DNA of 64,000 nucleotides, taken from NCBI RefSeq assembly GCF_029846715.1, contig NZ_JARVWW010000004.1, positions 186,001 through 250,000 on the forward strand, written 5' to 3'. The stretch comes from Bradyrhizobium nivariense (GTDB lineage Bacteria; Pseudomonadota; Alphaproteobacteria; Rhizobiales; Xanthobacteraceae). The notes beneath the pieces were generated by a model. It was not told where the DNA came from, did not search any database, and saw only the letters and a list, made by a program, of their open reading frames with translations. The position numbers and the translations under genes are program-made. Of the stretch, positions 1 to 9,611 are shown one piece after another (the stretch's first letter is position 1; each line of letters begins with the position of its first letter).

Positions 1-1
1 G

Positions 2-697
2 GCGCTTGGAACGACGGCGCTCGCGACCCTCGCTCCAACCGCGCTCTTTGCAGCGGCATCGATCAAGCCGGACGATGCGTCCGTGCTGCTCGTGATCGAC
101 GTGCAGAACTGCTTCCTGCCCGGCGGCAGCCTCGCCGTGAAGGAAGGCGAGCAGGTGGTGCCCGTCATCAACAAGATGGCCAAAGCGTTTTCGAATGTGG
201 TGATGACGCAGGACTGGCACACGCCCGGTCACGTCTCGTTCGCGTCGGTGCATTCCGGCAAGAAACCGTTCGAGACCGTCGATCTTCCCTACGGCAAGCA
301 GGTGCTGTGGCCGGACCATTGCGTGCAGGGCACCGACGGTGCCGCGCTGTCGAAGGATCTTGCGATCCCGCACGCCGAGCTCATCATCCGCAAGGGTTTC
401 CACAAGGACGTCGACAGCTATTCGGCTTTCCTCGAAGCCGACGGCAAGACCTCGACCGGCCTTGCCGGCTATCTGAAGGCGCGCAAGATCAAGCGCGTCT
501 TCGTCGCGGGGCTGGCGACAGATTTTTGCGTGGCCTGGACCGCGCTCGACGCCCGCAAGGCGGGCTTCGAGGTCTATGTGGTGGAAGACGCCTGCCGCGG
601 CATCGACAATCAGGGTTCGCTCGCAAAAGCCTGGGCCGATATGGCCAAGGCCGGCGTGAAGCGGATTCAGTCTGCGGATATCGCGGCGAGCGCGTAG
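2..697 (+). CDS. pncA: Nicotinamidase/pyrazinamidase, 5'-truncated, probably exported
   Basis: Isochorismatase-fold hydrolase converting nicotinamide to nicotinate for NAD salvage. The core begins near base 83 with LLVIDVQNCF, whose Asp is the first catalytic residue. TQDWHTPGH follows with metal-binding Asp and His. Then come the catalytic Lys in IIRKGF and the nucleophilic Cys in AGLATDFCVAW. The reading frame stays open upstream to the window edge and encodes an Ala/Leu-rich stretch ending in an AlaXAla-like run just before the core. This looks like the end of a signal peptide, so the true start lies outside the window and the GTG at 83 is probably internal. Periplasmic location is inference. 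The enzyme family is secure. Confidence 0.88.
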   Translation, partial: ALGTTALATLAPTALFAAASIKPDDASVLLVIDVQNCFLPGGSLAVKEGEQVVPVINKMAKAFSNVVMTQDWHTPGHVSFASVHSGKKPFETVDLPYGKQVLWPDHCVQGTDGAALSKDLAIPHAELIIRKGFHKDVDSYSAFLEADGKTSTGLAGYLKARKIKRVFVAGLATDFCVAWTALDARKAGFEVYVVEDACRGIDNQGSLAKAWADMAKAGVKRIQSADIAASA

Positions 698-720
698 GCG
701 CGGCGAAAAACTGCAAGACC

Positions 721-765
721 CTCATCCCGAGGAGCGCGCTTCTTCGCGCGCGTCCTCACCATGAG
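721..765. repeat. Half copy of a CTCATCC/GGATGAG palindromic element
   Basis: A CTCATCCCGAGGAGCGCGC arm, short GC-rich hairpin and CACCATGAG end lie between the convergent pncA and grpE genes. It resembles the longer elements near 45.8 and 56.0 kb. It may act as a transcription stop, but no T-run is seen. Confidence 0.55.
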
Positions 766-774
766 GATTGAGAG

Positions 775-1380
775 CTACACCGGCTCGTTGCTGTTGGCGG
801 CGGGTGCGGCCTTGGCGCCGCCCTTGGCGACACCGACCAAAGCGGGACGCAGCACGCGCTCGCCGATGGTGTAGCCGGCCTGCATGACCTGCACGACGGT
901 GCCCGGGGGCACCGACGCATCAGGCACCTCAAACATCGCCTGCTGGAAGTTCGGGTCGAACTTCTGGCCCGAGGGGTCGAATTTCTTCACGCCGTGTTTT
1001 TCCAGCGCGTTGAGCAGCGAGCGCTCGGTCAGCTCGACGCCCTCGATCAGCGAGGCCAGGCCGGGATCAGCCGCCGCACGGGCTTCGGCCGGAACGGCAT
1101 CGAGCGCGCGCTGCAGGTTGTCGGCGATGTCGAGCACGTCGCGGGCAAAGCCGGTGATGCCGTAGAGACGGGCGTCAGCGACCTCCTTGGTGGTCCGCTT
1201 GCGCAGGTTCTCCATCTCCGCCAGCGTCCGCAGCATGCGGTCGCGCGCCTCGGCGACTTCCTTCTGCAACACCTCGACCGAGCCCGGCTCCGGATCGTCG
1301 GGCATGATGTAGGGTTTTGACACCACGGGCTCGCCGGCCGCAGCAGTCGTGTCTTCGGGTTGCCGGTCTCGATCGGTCAT
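775..1380 (-). CDS. grpE: Nucleotide exchange factor GrpE
   Basis: Cytosolic co-chaperone that releases ADP from DnaK. The 201-residue product is the usual length. It has a disordered acidic N-terminus, a long helical segment (about residues 35-75, with the conserved [10 protein letters not shown]) and the C-terminal beta domain with [19 protein letters not shown], the GrpE signature. It lies downstream of hrcA on the same strand with a 96-base gap, the usual hrcA-grpE arrangement. No dnaK or dnaJ is seen in the window. Confidence 0.97.
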   Translation of the reverse strand: MTDRDRQPEDTTAAAGEPVVSKPYIMPDDPEPGSVEVLQKEVAEARDRMLRTLAEMENLRKRTTKEVADARLYGITGFARDVLDIADNLQRALDAVPAEARAAADPGLASLIEGVELTERSLLNALEKHGVKKFDPSGQKFDPNFQQAMFEVPDASVPPGTVVQVMQAGYTIGERVLRPALVGVAKGGAKAAPAANSNEPV

Positions 1381-1476
1381 CGGCTCTCTTTTCGCATTCG
1401 TCTCAGGGGGTTTCTGGCCCGGATATCGTGCTTCGGGCGCCGAAAATCAAGCGCCCGTGATCGGGGGAAACGCCGG

Positions 1477-2565
1477 TCAGCCCCCCAGAAGCTGGCTGAC
1501 GATGCGGGCCGCGTAATCCACGGTCGGGATCACGCGGGCATAATTCAGCCGCGTCGGCCCGATTACGCCCAAAACGCCGACGATATGGCCGGCGGCATCC
1601 CGATAGGGCGAGATGATGGTGGACGAGCCCGACAGCGAGAACAGCTTGTTCTCACTGCCGATGAAGATCCGCACGCCTTCCGCGGTCTCTGCCCGGCCGA
1701 GCAGGTCGATCACGCCGCGCTTGGTTTCGAGATCGTCGAACAGCAGGCGAACGCGCTCCAGATCGTCCAGCGCATGCAAATCTTCGAGCAAATTGGCGTG
1801 GCCGCGGACGATGAGCTGGCGGTCCTCGTTCTCGCCGCCGGACCAGTTGGCGATACCGGCGGAAATCACCTTTTGCGTGAGCTGATCGAGCTCGGCACGG
1901 GCCTCTCCGAGTGCGGTCTCGAGCTCGAGCCGCGCCTCGGCCAAGGTCCGGCCGCGGATTCGCGCATTGAGGAAATTGCCGGCCTCGGTGAGTGCCGAGG
2001 AGGGAACCCCGAGCGGCAGCACCAGCACGCGGTTTTCGACCTGGCCATCCTCGCCGACCAGGATCACCAGCGCCTTCTCCGGTTCCAGGCGGACGAATTC
2101 GATATGTTTCAGCCGCGCATTGGATTTTGGCGTCAGGACGACTGCGGCGGCCCGGGTCAGGCCGGACAAGCGCGTCAGCGCCTCCTCCAGCGCAGCCTCG
2201 ACCGATTGCGCCTGGCCGACGGAGGTGAGCTGGCTCTGGATCGCCTGCCGTTCGGCCTCGGTGAGGTCCCCGACCTGCATCAGGGCATCGACGAAGAAGC
2301 GCAGGCCGAGTTCCGTCGGCAGTCGGCCGGCGGAGGTATGCGGGGCGTAGATCAGGCCGAGCTGTTCCAAGTCGGCCATGACGTTGCGGACCGAGGCCGG
2401 CGACAGCGGCATGGCGATCAGGCGCGAAATATTGCGCGAGCCCACCGGCTCCCCGGTCGCGAGATAGCTTTCGACAATTTGACGAAAGATGTCGCGGGAA
2501 CGCTCGTTGAGCTGGGCGAGGCCCGCGCGCGGCGCGATCAGATGGATCGGATCGTGATGGGCCAC
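1477..2565 (-). CDS. hrcA: Heat-inducible transcription repressor HrcA
   Basis: Repressor of class I heat-shock genes that binds CIRCE operators and is stabilised by GroEL. The N-terminal winged helix contains [15 protein letters not shown] and [20 protein letters not shown]-like dimerisation domain follows, with [19 protein letters not shown] near the C-terminus. I chose the GTG at 2565 ([13 protein letters not shown]), preceded by GAGGAG at about 6 bases. This gives 362 residues, the family length; the longer frame to 2658 adds an unconserved leader. No CIRCE element was found nearby, so its targets (such as groESL) are probably elsewhere. Confidence 0.96.
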   Translation of the reverse strand: MAHHDPIHLIAPRAGLAQLNERSRDIFRQIVESYLATGEPVGSRNISRLIAMPLSPASVRNVMADLEQLGLIYAPHTSAGRLPTELGLRFFVDALMQVGDLTEAERQAIQSQLTSVGQAQSVEAALEEALTRLSGLTRAAAVVLTPKSNARLKHIEFVRLEPEKALVILVGEDGQVENRVLVLPLGVPSSALTEAGNFLNARIRGRTLAEARLELETALGEARAELDQLTQKVISAGIANWSGGENEDRQLIVRGHANLLEDLHALDDLERVRLLFDDLETKRGVIDLLGRAETAEGVRIFIGSENKLFSLSGSSTIISPYRDAAGHIVGVLGVIGPTRLNYARVIPTVDYAARIVSQLLGG

Positions 2566-2746
2566 TGACGGTAACTCCTCTCGGATCCACGTAATTTGTC
2601 TATCCCGGGCGCTTCTGACAAGCGTGGCGTTCGCGGATCGAAAAACGGGGGTGAACAAGGCCTTGATCTTCCCCCTTGCCGCCCACCTTCACCCCACCTA
2701 CAAGCACCGCGAATAGCCCTTTTCCGAGAGTTTTGGAGGAATTCCC

Positions 2747-3460
2747 ATGCGGCCAAGCCGCCGTGCGCCCGACGAATTGCGCCCCGTGACGCTGGAGCGC
2801 GGCGTGGTCAAATATGCGGAAGGCTCGTGCCTGGTGAAATTCGGCGACACCCATGTGCTGGTCACCGCCACGCTGGAAGACCGCCTGCCGCCATGGCTGA
2901 AGGGCCAGGGCCGCGGCTGGGTCACCGCCGAATACGGCATGCTGCCGCGCGCGACCTCGGAACGCACCCGCCGCGAGGCCTCCGCTGGAAAGCAGAGCGG
3001 CCGCACCGTCGAAATTCAGCGCCTGATCGGCCGCTCGCTTCGCACCATCATCAATCTCGAAGCGCTCGGTGAGCGCCAGATCACGGTCGATTGCGACGTG
3101 CTCCAGGCCGACGGCGGCACCCGCACGGCCTCGATCACGGGTGCCTGGGTCGCGCTCGCCGATTGCGTCAGCTGGATGAAGGCGCGCAACATGATCAAGG
3201 CCAACGTGTTGCGCGACAACGTCGCCGCGATCTCCTGCGGCATCTACAACGGCACGCCCGTGCTCGACCTCGACTATGCCGAGGATTCCGAAGCCGACAC
3301 CGACGCCAATTTCGTCATGACGGGCGATGGCCGCATCATCGAAGTCCAAGGCACCGCGGAACGCGAGCCGTTCACGGAAGCCGAGTTCCTGGCGCTGATG
3401 GCGCTGGCGCGCAAGGGCGTCGCGCGTCTCGTGGACTTGCAGAAACTGGCGGTAGCGTAG
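2747..3460 (+). CDS. rph: Ribonuclease PH
   Basis: Phosphorolytic 3'-5' exoribonuclease that trims tRNA 3' ends. The 237-residue product has the family length and motifs: [19 protein letters not shown] N-terminus, [16 protein letters not shown], and [16 protein letters not shown], followed by the phosphate-site region ending in [17 protein letters not shown]. The start has a strong GGAGG about 10 bases upstream. It is divergent from hrcA and followed after 11 bases by rdgB, so an rph-rdgB-hemW operon is likely. Confidence 0.97.
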   Translation: MRPSRRAPDELRPVTLERGVVKYAEGSCLVKFGDTHVLVTATLEDRLPPWLKGQGRGWVTAEYGMLPRATSERTRREASAGKQSGRTVEIQRLIGRSLRTIINLEALGERQITVDCDVLQADGGTRTASITGAWVALADCVSWMKARNMIKANVLRDNVAAISCGIYNGTPVLDLDYAEDSEADTDANFVMTGDGRIIEVQGTAEREPFTEAEFLALMALARKGVARLVDLQKLAVA

Positions 3461-3471
3461 TCAATAGGCCG

Positions 3472-4107
3472 ATGCATCGCCGAATCACCGGAAAGCTCGT
3501 CATCGCGACCCACAATCCCGGCAAGCTCGCCGAGATGAAGGAGCTGCTCGCGCCTTACGGCATCGAGGCGGTGTCGGCCGGCGAGCTAGGCCTTCCCGAG
3601 CCGGAAGAAACCGGAAACGATTTCCGCAGCAATGCCGCGATCAAGGCGATCGCCGCAGCGCGGGTGACGAAGCTTCCGTCTTTCGCCGATGATTCCGGCA
3701 TCGTGGTCGACGCGCTCGATGGCGCGCCCGGCATCTACTCGGCGCGCTGGGCCGGTCCGAACAAGGATTTTGCCGCGGCGATGGCGCAGATCGAACGGCT
3801 GTTGCAGGAGCGCGGCGCGACCACGCCCGCCAAACGCAAGGCGCATTTCGTTTCCGCGCTCGGCGTTGCATGGCCCGACGATCATCTCGAAGAGGTCGAG
3901 GCGCGCGTCGACGGCACGCTGGTGTGGCCGCCGCGCGGCACCGCCGGCTTCGGCTACGACCCGATGTTTTTGCCCGACGGCCACAGCCGCACCTTCGGCG
4001 AGATGGAGAGCATCGAGAAGCACGGCCTGCCGCCGCTCGGTCTTGGCCTGTCGCATCGTGCCCGCGCCTTCGTGAAACTGGCGGAGATCTGCCTTGAGCC
4101 GCGCTAA
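3472..4107 (+). CDS. rdgB: dITP/XTP pyrophosphatase (RdgB/HAM1 family)
   Basis: House-cleaning enzyme hydrolysing dITP, ITP and XTP to monophosphates. The N-terminal [18 protein letters not shown] is the substrate-binding signature. [22 protein letters not shown] holds the metal-binding acidic residues, and [12 protein letters not shown] is the C-terminal signature. The ATG at 3472 gives 211 residues; the longer upstream frame overlaps rph and is not conserved. Its 3' end overlaps hemW by 14 bases, which suggests translational coupling. Confidence 0.96.
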   Translation: MHRRITGKLVIATHNPGKLAEMKELLAPYGIEAVSAGELGLPEPEETGNDFRSNAAIKAIAAARVTKLPSFADDSGIVVDALDGAPGIYSARWAGPNKDFAAAMAQIERLLQERGATTPAKRKAHFVSALGVAWPDDHLEEVEARVDGTLVWPPRGTAGFGYDPMFLPDGHSRTFGEMESIEKHGLPPLGLGLSHRARAFVKLAEICLEPR

Positions 4108-5248
4108 GGAAGCCTTCGGCGTCTACGTGCACTGGCCGTTCTGCCTGTCGAAGTGCCCCTATTGCGACTTCAACAGCCATGTCCGCCATGTCGCGATCGA
4201 CGAGGCGCGTTTTGCGTCAGCATTCGCCCGCGAGATCGCCGCGACCGCCGAGCGCGCGCCCGGCCGTGAAGTTACCTCGATCTTTCTCGGCGGCGGCACG
4301 CCCTCACTCATGCAGCCTGCAACCGTCGGCGCTGTGCTCGACGCCATCGGCAAGCACTGGACTGTGGCGAAAGACGTCGAAGTCACGCTGGAGGCAAACC
4401 CGACCAGCGTCGAAGCCACGCGCTTTGCCGGTTATCGCGCCGCTGGCGTCAACCGGGTCTCGCTCGGCGTGCAGGCGCTCGACGATGCCTCGCTGAAGGC
4501 GCTGGGCCGCCTGCACAGCGCGCGCGAGGCACTGGATGCCGTCGCGATCGCACGCCGCTCGTTCGATCGTTATTCGTTCGATCTGATCTACGCCCGTCCC
4601 GACCAGACGCCGGCGATGTGGGCTGATGAATTGCGTCTCGCGATCGATGAGGCGGCCGAGCATCTGTCGCTCTATCAATTGACGATCGAAGAAGGCACGC
4701 CGTTCTTCGGCCTGCATCAGGCCGGCAAGCTGAAGACGCCGGATGAAGCGATCGCACGCTCGCTCTACGACGTCACGCAGGAGACCTGCGACAAGCTCGG
4801 CCTGCCCGCCTACGAGATCTCAAATCACGCGCGGCGCGGCGCCGAGTGTCGGCACAATCTGGTCTACTGGCGCGGCGAGGAATATGCCGGCATCGGCCCC
4901 GGCGCCCATGGCCGACTCGACATCGACGGTATCAGGCACGCGACCGCCACCGAGAAGCGCCCCGAAGCCTGGCTGATGCGGGTCGAGACCAATGGCCACG
5001 GCCTCGTCACCGACGATCTCCTCAACAGCGAAGAGCGCGCCGACGAATTCCTGCTGATGGGATTGCGCCTCGCCGAGGGTATCGACCCCGAGCGTTACAG
5101 GGCGCTGTCAGGCCGCTCGCTCGACCCCAAGCGCATCGCGTTGCTGCGCGAGGAAGGCGCGATCGTCGTGGATGCGTCGGGCCGGTTGCGCGTGACGAGC
5201 AGCGGTTTTCCCGTGCTGGATGCGGTGGTTGCAGATCTGGCGGCGTAA
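4094..5248 (+). CDS. hemW: Radical SAM heme chaperone HemW
   Basis: Radical SAM protein formerly annotated as oxygen-independent coproporphyrinogen oxidase. The short 384-residue type with only CxxxCxxC (Cys17, Cys21, Cys24) fits HemW, which binds heme and delivers it to respiratory enzymes, rather than Hem[13 protein letters not shown] and VTLEANPTS are family motifs. The start is a TTG at 4094 inside the rdgB 3' end; no better in-frame start precedes the iron-sulfur motif. It is the last gene of rph-rdgB-hemW. Exact substrate is inferred from family knowledge. Confidence 0.9.
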   Translation: MSRAKEAFGVYVHWPFCLSKCPYCDFNSHVRHVAIDEARFASAFAREIAATAERAPGREVTSIFLGGGTPSLMQPATVGAVLDAIGKHWTVAKDVEVTLEANPTSVEATRFAGYRAAGVNRVSLGVQALDDASLKALGRLHSAREALDAVAIARRSFDRYSFDLIYARPDQTPAMWADELRLAIDEAAEHLSLYQLTIEEGTPFFGLHQAGKLKTPDEAIARSLYDVTQETCDKLGLPAYEISNHARRGAECRHNLVYWRGEEYAGIGPGAHGRLDIDGIRHATATEKRPEAWLMRVETNGHGLVTDDLLNSEERADEFLLMGLRLAEGIDPERYRALSGRSLDPKRIALLREEGAIVVDASGRLRVTSSGFPVLDAVVADLAA

Positions 5249-5259
5249 GCTCTCTCCAT

Positions 5260-5380
5260 CGTCGTCCTGGCGAAAGCCAGGACCCATTACCCCGAAGAGC
5301 AGTTGCAGCGTGCTGACAACCACGAGTCTTCGCAAAACCACTTCCTGTGGTTATGGGTCCTGGCTTTCGCCAGGACGACG
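5260..5380. repeat. 28-bp perfect inverted repeat element between convergent genes
   Basis: Arms at 5260-5287 and 5353-5380 are exact reverse complements (core TCCTGGCGAAAGCCAGGA) separated by 65 bases. Each arm can also fold on itself through CCTGGC/GCCAGG. It lies between hemW and the convergent LpoA-like gene and resembles the REP-like elements scattered in Bradyrhizobium intergenic regions. It may serve as a bidirectional terminator; mobility is unknown. Confidence 0.85.
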
Positions 5381-5392
5381 TCGAGGAACCAG

Positions 5393-6646
5393 CTAGGCGC
5401 CAAAACTCTTCGGCGAGCCCGCGACTGCCACACCACCACCGGTCGTCACCTTCATCACCGCGAGACCACGCTCGTTGGTGCCGTCGGCGCGGAAGCGGAA
5501 CAGGCCGTCGATGCCGGCAAAGCCGGAGGGATTGGTGAGCACGTCGGATGAGAAGCGCGTCGTGCCTTGCGTGCGCGCCAGCGCGGCGACGAGGGCGACG
5601 GCGTCATAGGCGAGCGTCGCGGTGCGCACCGGCTCGGCGCCATATTTGGTGCGATAGCGGCCGGAGAAGGCGCGGAAGCCGGCCGGGTCCGGCGCGGCAT
5701 AGAGGCCGCCTTGCAAGCTTGAGCTGGCATAGACCCGCGGACTGTCCCACAGGCCGGTGCCGAGCAGCTGGATATTGCGCAGATTCGCACCCGCCGCGCT
5801 CATCGCATCGGCGACCGCGACGACGGCGTCGCCATCATCGGCGATGAACAGCGCATCGGCGCTGCCGAGCTGCTGCGCGACGGTCCGTGCCGGCGCCGCG
5901 CGATCGGCGCCGTATTTTTCGAACGCGACGATGCGTCCGCCGCGGCGCGGCACCGCCGCCTTCACCGCGGCCTCGACCACATTGCCATAGGCATTGTCGG
6001 GCACCAGCACGGCGACGGAGCGCTTTCCGATGCTGGCGGAATATTCGACGATGCGATTGACGTCGGACTCCGGCAGGAAGCTCAGCAGAAAGACGCCGCG
6101 GCCGGCGATGCTGGAATCGGTCGAGAACGCCATCACCGAGATGCCGCGCGTACGCGCGATCTGCGCCACCGCAGGCACCGATTGCGCGAACAGCGGCCCC
6201 AATATGATCTCGGCGCCTTCGTCGACCGCCTGCTGCGCACTCGCCTGCGCGCCTTGCGGGCTGCCATTGTCGTCCTTGATCAGGAGCTGGATGTTGGGAT
6301 TCTGGAACTCGGCCAGCGCCATCTCGGCGGCGTTGCGCATCGACTGGGCGGCAAGGCCCGCATTGCCGGCCGCCGAGAGCGGCAGGATCACGGCAACCTT
6401 GACCCCGCCGGTGCCGGCGGTCGTCGCCTGTTGCGGCGGGCCGGCCGGCTGGGCCGGAGACGAGGAGGAGCTGCTGAACGGATTGGAGAACTGGCTGAGA
6501 CTCTGTTGTACGCCGGCGCAGGCCGACAGCAGCGGCGCGCCGAGCAACAGGCCAAGCGCGCTCCGCCGGGTCGCCCCTGATATCAGGGGCCCCTGAACGG
6601 GAGACTCCTCCGAGAAGGAAGATCTGGGATCACGCGGGCCCGTCAT
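5393..6646 (-). CDS. LpoA-like penicillin-binding protein activator, lipoprotein
   Basis: Periplasmic-binding-fold protein (type I, Leu/Ile/Val-binding-like) of the LpoA group. From the ATG at 6646 (upstream AGAAGAGAAG) there are 417 residues. A TRRSAL twin-arginine-like motif and a lipobox LLSAC with Cys43 indicate a lipid-anchored protein, possibly Tat-exported. A Ser/Pro-rich linker follows, then VKVAVILPLSAAGNAGLAAQ opening the binding fold. In enterobacteria lpoA lies beside rsmI and yraN; here it is divergent from rsmI-yraN, which supports the assignment over an amino-acid transporter subunit. No permease genes adjoin it. Activation of a peptidoglycan synthase is family inference. Confidence 0.8.
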   Translation of the reverse strand: MTGPRDPRSSFSEESPVQGPLISGATRRSALGLLLGAPLLSACAGVQQSLSQFSNPFSSSSSSPAQPAGPPQQATTAGTGGVKVAVILPLSAAGNAGLAAQSMRNAAEMALAEFQNPNIQLLIKDDNGSPQGAQASAQQAVDEGAEIILGPLFAQSVPAVAQIARTRGISVMAFSTDSSIAGRGVFLLSFLPESDVNRIVEYSASIGKRSVAVLVPDNAYGNVVEAAVKAAVPRRGGRIVAFEKYGADRAAPARTVAQQLGSADALFIADDGDAVVAVADAMSAAGANLRNIQLLGTGLWDSPRVYASSSLQGGLYAAPDPAGFRAFSGRYRTKYGAEPVRTATLAYDAVALVAALARTQGTTRFSSDVLTNPSGFAGIDGLFRFRADGTNERGLAVMKVTTGGGVAVAGSPKSFGA

Positions 6647-6993
6647 GGCAGCTTCTCTTCTGACCGGCCGTCGCCAGCCGGTCACAACAACTCTTTCCAC
6701 GACACAAGCCGCAGATTCAGGCATATTGTCGGCAAATAGTTAACTAAAACAAAAGGATAATGACCGCTTAACGCGCCCCCGCCTCAAGTCCTGGCTAGCT
6801 GTCTACCGTCCGTCACCCAGCATCAAGGCGGCGTTTCCGCCGCGAATATGGCGCTGACGCTTCATTCCCTCGGGAATGTGATGCCGGATGGATCACATTC
6901 CAGTCCTTCCTCGCCCCTTACCCAGCCACGATCTTTTTCTTTTTCCGAGGACCGGTTCCCAGCCCCGGGGATCATCCCTAAGTTCGTCTCATT
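6647..6993. other. Divergent intergenic region between the LpoA-like gene and rsmI
   Basis: A 347-base gap with no coding sequence. The part nearest the LpoA-like gene (about 6715-6770) is A/T-rich and probably holds its promoter. The part before rsmI holds overlapping hairpins (see 6863-6901) and a CTTTTTCTTTTTCC pyrimidine tract. Confidence 0.6.
6863..6901 (+). promoter_or_regulatory. Two mutually exclusive hairpins upstream of rsmI
   Basis: CATTCCC (6863-6869) pairs with GGGAATG (6872-6878). GGAATGTGAT (6873-6882) pairs perfectly with ATCACATTCC (6892-6901) around a 9-base loop. Both structures use the same GGAATG, so only one can form. This could be an RNA switch or a palindromic operator about 95 bases before rsmI. 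No T-run follows directly. Confidence 0.4.
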
Positions 6994-7944
6994 ATGCGCG
7001 CAAAGCCGTCCCCGATAAATACACCTGAGACCACGGATCCCGCCTTGCGCGGTTTCTCCATCGACGCCCATCGGCTCGCGGCGCCGAAGGCCGCGCCGGG
7101 CCTGCACCTGGTCGCGACCCCCATCGGCAATCTCGGTGACATCACGCTGCGGGCGCTGCAGACCCTCGCCGGGGTCGATGTCATCGCCTGCGAGGACACC
7201 CGCATCACGCGGCGTCTGACCGAGCGCTACGCCATCGCGGCGCAGCTCAAGCAATATCACGAGCACAACGCGGAAGCGGCCCGTCCAAAGATCCTGGAGG
7301 CGCTGGGGCAGGGCGGCTCGGTCGCGCTGGTGTCGGACGCCGGCACGCCGCTGATCTCCGATCCCGGCTTCAAGCTGGTGCGCGAGGTCTGCGCCGCCGG
7401 CCACGCGGTCTACGCGCTGCCCGGCCCGTCCTCGGTGCTGGCGGCGCTGTCGGTCGCGGCATTGCCGACCGATCGTTTCTTCTTCGAAGGTTTCTTGCCG
7501 TCGAAATCCGTCGCGCGAAAATCGCGCCTGACCGAGCTTGCGCGCATCGATGCGACGCTGGTGATGTTCGACTCCGGCAACCGGGTGCAGGACACGCTCG
7601 CCGAGCTCGCCGAGATCATGGGGACCCGCGAAGCCGCGATCTGCCGCGAGCTGACGAAACTGCACGAGGAGATTTCGCGCGCGACGGTGCGTGAGCTGGC
7701 TCGCGACGCCGACACGCTGGAAACGCGCGGCGAATTCGTCCTGGTGATCGCGCCGCCTACGGCGGATGCCGAGATGCTGACATCGGATGCGCTCGATGAC
7801 GTCCTGCGCGAGCAGCTTGCCGCGCACAGCGTCAAGGATGCGGTGGCGCATGCGGTCGCGCTCTCGGGCCGGCCGCGCCGCGAGGTCTATGCTCGCGCGC
7901 TCGAGCTTGCCAAAGGCCTGCGGGGCGGCGATGGCGAAGAATGA
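6994..7944 (+). CDS. rsmI: 16S rRNA (cytidine-2'-O)-methyltransferase RsmI
   Basis: Tetrapyrrole-methylase-fold SAM enzyme that 2'-O-methylates C1402 of 16S rRNA. The 316 residues carry [49 protein letters not shown] and [19 protein letters not shown], all RsmI signatures, plus the C-terminal helical region. The ATG at 6994 gives a roughly 30-residue leader before the conserved start. It overlaps yraN by 14 bases. Confidence 0.96.
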   Translation: MRAKPSPINTPETTDPALRGFSIDAHRLAAPKAAPGLHLVATPIGNLGDITLRALQTLAGVDVIACEDTRITRRLTERYAIAAQLKQYHEHNAEAARPKILEALGQGGSVALVSDAGTPLISDPGFKLVREVCAAGHAVYALPGPSSVLAALSVAALPTDRFFFEGFLPSKSVARKSRLTELARIDATLVMFDSGNRVQDTLAELAEIMGTREAAICRELTKLHEEISRATVRELARDADTLETRGEFVLVIAPPTADAEMLTSDALDDVLREQLAAHSVKDAVAHAVALSGRPRREVYARALELAKGLRGGDGEE

Positions 7945-8332
7945 GGTCCCGGCGGCACCCAAAGTCGCCTCGCCCGAGCGCATCGCCGCGTTCCGCACCG
8001 GCATCTCCGCGGAAAGCCGCGCCGCGGCCTTCCTGATGGCCAAGGGCTACCGCATCCTCGCCAAACGCTACCGCACGCCGCATGGCGAGATCGACATCGT
8101 GGCCCGCCGCCGCAACCTGATCGCCTTTGTCGAGGTCAAGGCGCGCGCGACGCTGGACGACGCCGCCTTTGCCGTGACGGCGCGCCAGCAGCAGCGCATC
8201 ATCGACGCCGCGCAAGGCTGGCTGGTAGCGCATCCCGAGCATGCCGAATTCGAATTGCGATTCGACGCCATGCTGATTGCGCCGCGGTCACTTCCGCGCC
8301 ATGTGTTGGCGGCATTCGACGCCTCGACCTGA
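7931..8332 (+). CDS. yraN: YraN family protein (UPF0102), nuclease-fold
   Basis: Small conserved protein (133 residues) of unresolved function with a PD-(D/E)xK-like endonuclease core: [21 protein letters not shown] supplies the Asp and Glu-x-Lys positions. The ATG at 7931 lies inside the 3' end of rsmI (14-base overlap) and gives the family N-terminus with [19 protein letters not shown]. Longer in-frame extension upstream is a shadow of rsmI. The rsmI-yraN pairing is widely conserved. A DNA-processing role is only a family suggestion. Confidence 0.92.
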   Translation: MAKNEVPAAPKVASPERIAAFRTGISAESRAAAFLMAKGYRILAKRYRTPHGEIDIVARRRNLIAFVEVKARATLDDAAFAVTARQQQRIIDAAQGWLVAHPEHAEFELRFDAMLIAPRSLPRHVLAAFDAST

Positions 8333-8342
8333 AAGGCAGACC

Positions 8343-9287
8343 ATGAAATTGAACGTCGCCGTCCAGATGGACCCCATCGCCCGCATCAATATCAAGGGCG
8401 ATTCCACCTTTGCACTGCTCCTGGAGGCGCAGAAGCGCGGCCACGGCCTGTCCTATTACACGCCCGACAAGCTCTCGATGGTCGGCGAGGAGATTGTCGC
8501 TCCCGTTCAGCTGCTCACCGTGCGCGACGAACCCGGCAATCATTTCACCCTCGGCGAGCCCAGGCGGGAGGCCCTCAACGGCTTTGACGTGGTGCTGCTG
8601 CGCCAGGATCCGCCGTTCGACCTCGCCTACATCACCTCGACGCATCTGCTCGAACGCATCCACCCGAAGACGCTGGTCGTCAACGACCCCGCCTCGGTGC
8701 GTAACGCGCCGGAAAAACTGTTCGTGATGAACTTTCCGCAACTGATGCCGCCGACCCTGATCTCGCGCGACTTGGATGAGATCAACGCCTTTCGCGACAA
8801 GCACGGCGCCGTCGTGATGAAGCCGCTGCACGGCCATGGCGGCGCGGCGGTGTTCCGCGTGATGCCGCAGGACATGAATTTCGGCTCGCTGTTCGACATG
8901 TTCTCGGTGACGTTCAAGGAAGCCTGGGTGATCCAGCAGTTCATCCCCGAGGTGAAGCACGGCGACAAGCGCATCATCCTGGTCAACGGCGAGTTCGCCG
9001 GCGCGGTGAATCGTGTCCCGGCCACGGACGACCTCCGCTCCAACATGGTACGCGGCGGCGCCGCGCAGGAGACCGAGCTCACGCCGCGCGAGCGCGAGAT
9101 CTGCGCCACCGTCGGACCGGCGCTACGCGAGCGCGGGCTCTTGTTCGTCGGCATCGACGTCATCAACGGCAACCTCACCGAGATCAACGTGACCTCGCCG
9201 ACCGGCATCCGTGCGATTGCAAAGCTCGGCGGCCCGGACGTGGCGGCAAAGGTCTGGGACGTCATCGAGCAGAAGCGGGCGAAGTAG
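8343..9287 (+). CDS. gshB: Glutathione synthetase
   Basis: ATP-grasp ligase joining gamma-glutamylcysteine and glycine in the cytosol. The 314 residues from the ATG at 8343 include [52 protein letters not shown] and the C-terminal [18 protein letters not shown], all diagnostic of prokaryotic GshB. An AAAGGCAG ribosome-binding site precedes it, 10 bases after yraN. It is probably the last gene of rsmI-yraN-gshB. Confidence 0.97.
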   Translation: MKLNVAVQMDPIARINIKGDSTFALLLEAQKRGHGLSYYTPDKLSMVGEEIVAPVQLLTVRDEPGNHFTLGEPRREALNGFDVVLLRQDPPFDLAYITSTHLLERIHPKTLVVNDPASVRNAPEKLFVMNFPQLMPPTLISRDLDEINAFRDKHGAVVMKPLHGHGGAAVFRVMPQDMNFGSLFDMFSVTFKEAWVIQQFIPEVKHGDKRIILVNGEFAGAVNRVPATDDLRSNMVRGGAAQETELTPREREICATVGPALRERGLLFVGIDVINGNLTEINVTSPTGIRAIAKLGGPDVAAKVWDVIEQKRAK

Positions 9288-9611
9288 GCACCTGTTCTTT
9301 CGTGGCTTGCAGCCCGCATGAGCGCAGCGATATCCCGGCTACGGACATCAATGGAAACACTGCGCACACGCCACTAGCCACCCCTTCACCATGACGCCGC
9401 GCGCCTCATTCGAACGCAGGGGCCGCGCTGCGTGAAACTACGGGGCCAGTGGCCGACCAGCTAACGCCCCATTCACCATCTGCCCAGAACGCGCGTCGTC
9501 ACTGGCCATCACACTCGGCCTCGCAACACCCCTTATACTTTTACTGCCTACTCATCGACGTCGGGGAACCCGCCAGGTGCGGTTCGAGTGCCCGCGTAAG
9601 AGTAGAAGCGT
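9288..9611. other. Gene-free stretch upstream of cpaB
   Basis: A 324-base gap. It contains a short CCCGCATGAGCGCAGCGATA segment (9314-9333) resembling repeat remnants in Bradyrhizobium intergenic DNA, and presumably the cpaB promoter. No pilin-like short ORF was found, although a pilin gene is often located here in tad loci. Confidence 0.55.

Noticed and set aside
1360..2568. Long plus-strand ORF (402 codons) across hrcA
   Set aside because: Antisense to hrcA with Arg/Gln/Asp-rich low-complexity sequence and no family motif; typical shadow of a high-GC gene.
2566..2746. Search for a CIRCE operator near hrcA and rph
   Set aside because: No TTAGCACTC-N9-GAGTGCTAA-like inverted repeat was found.
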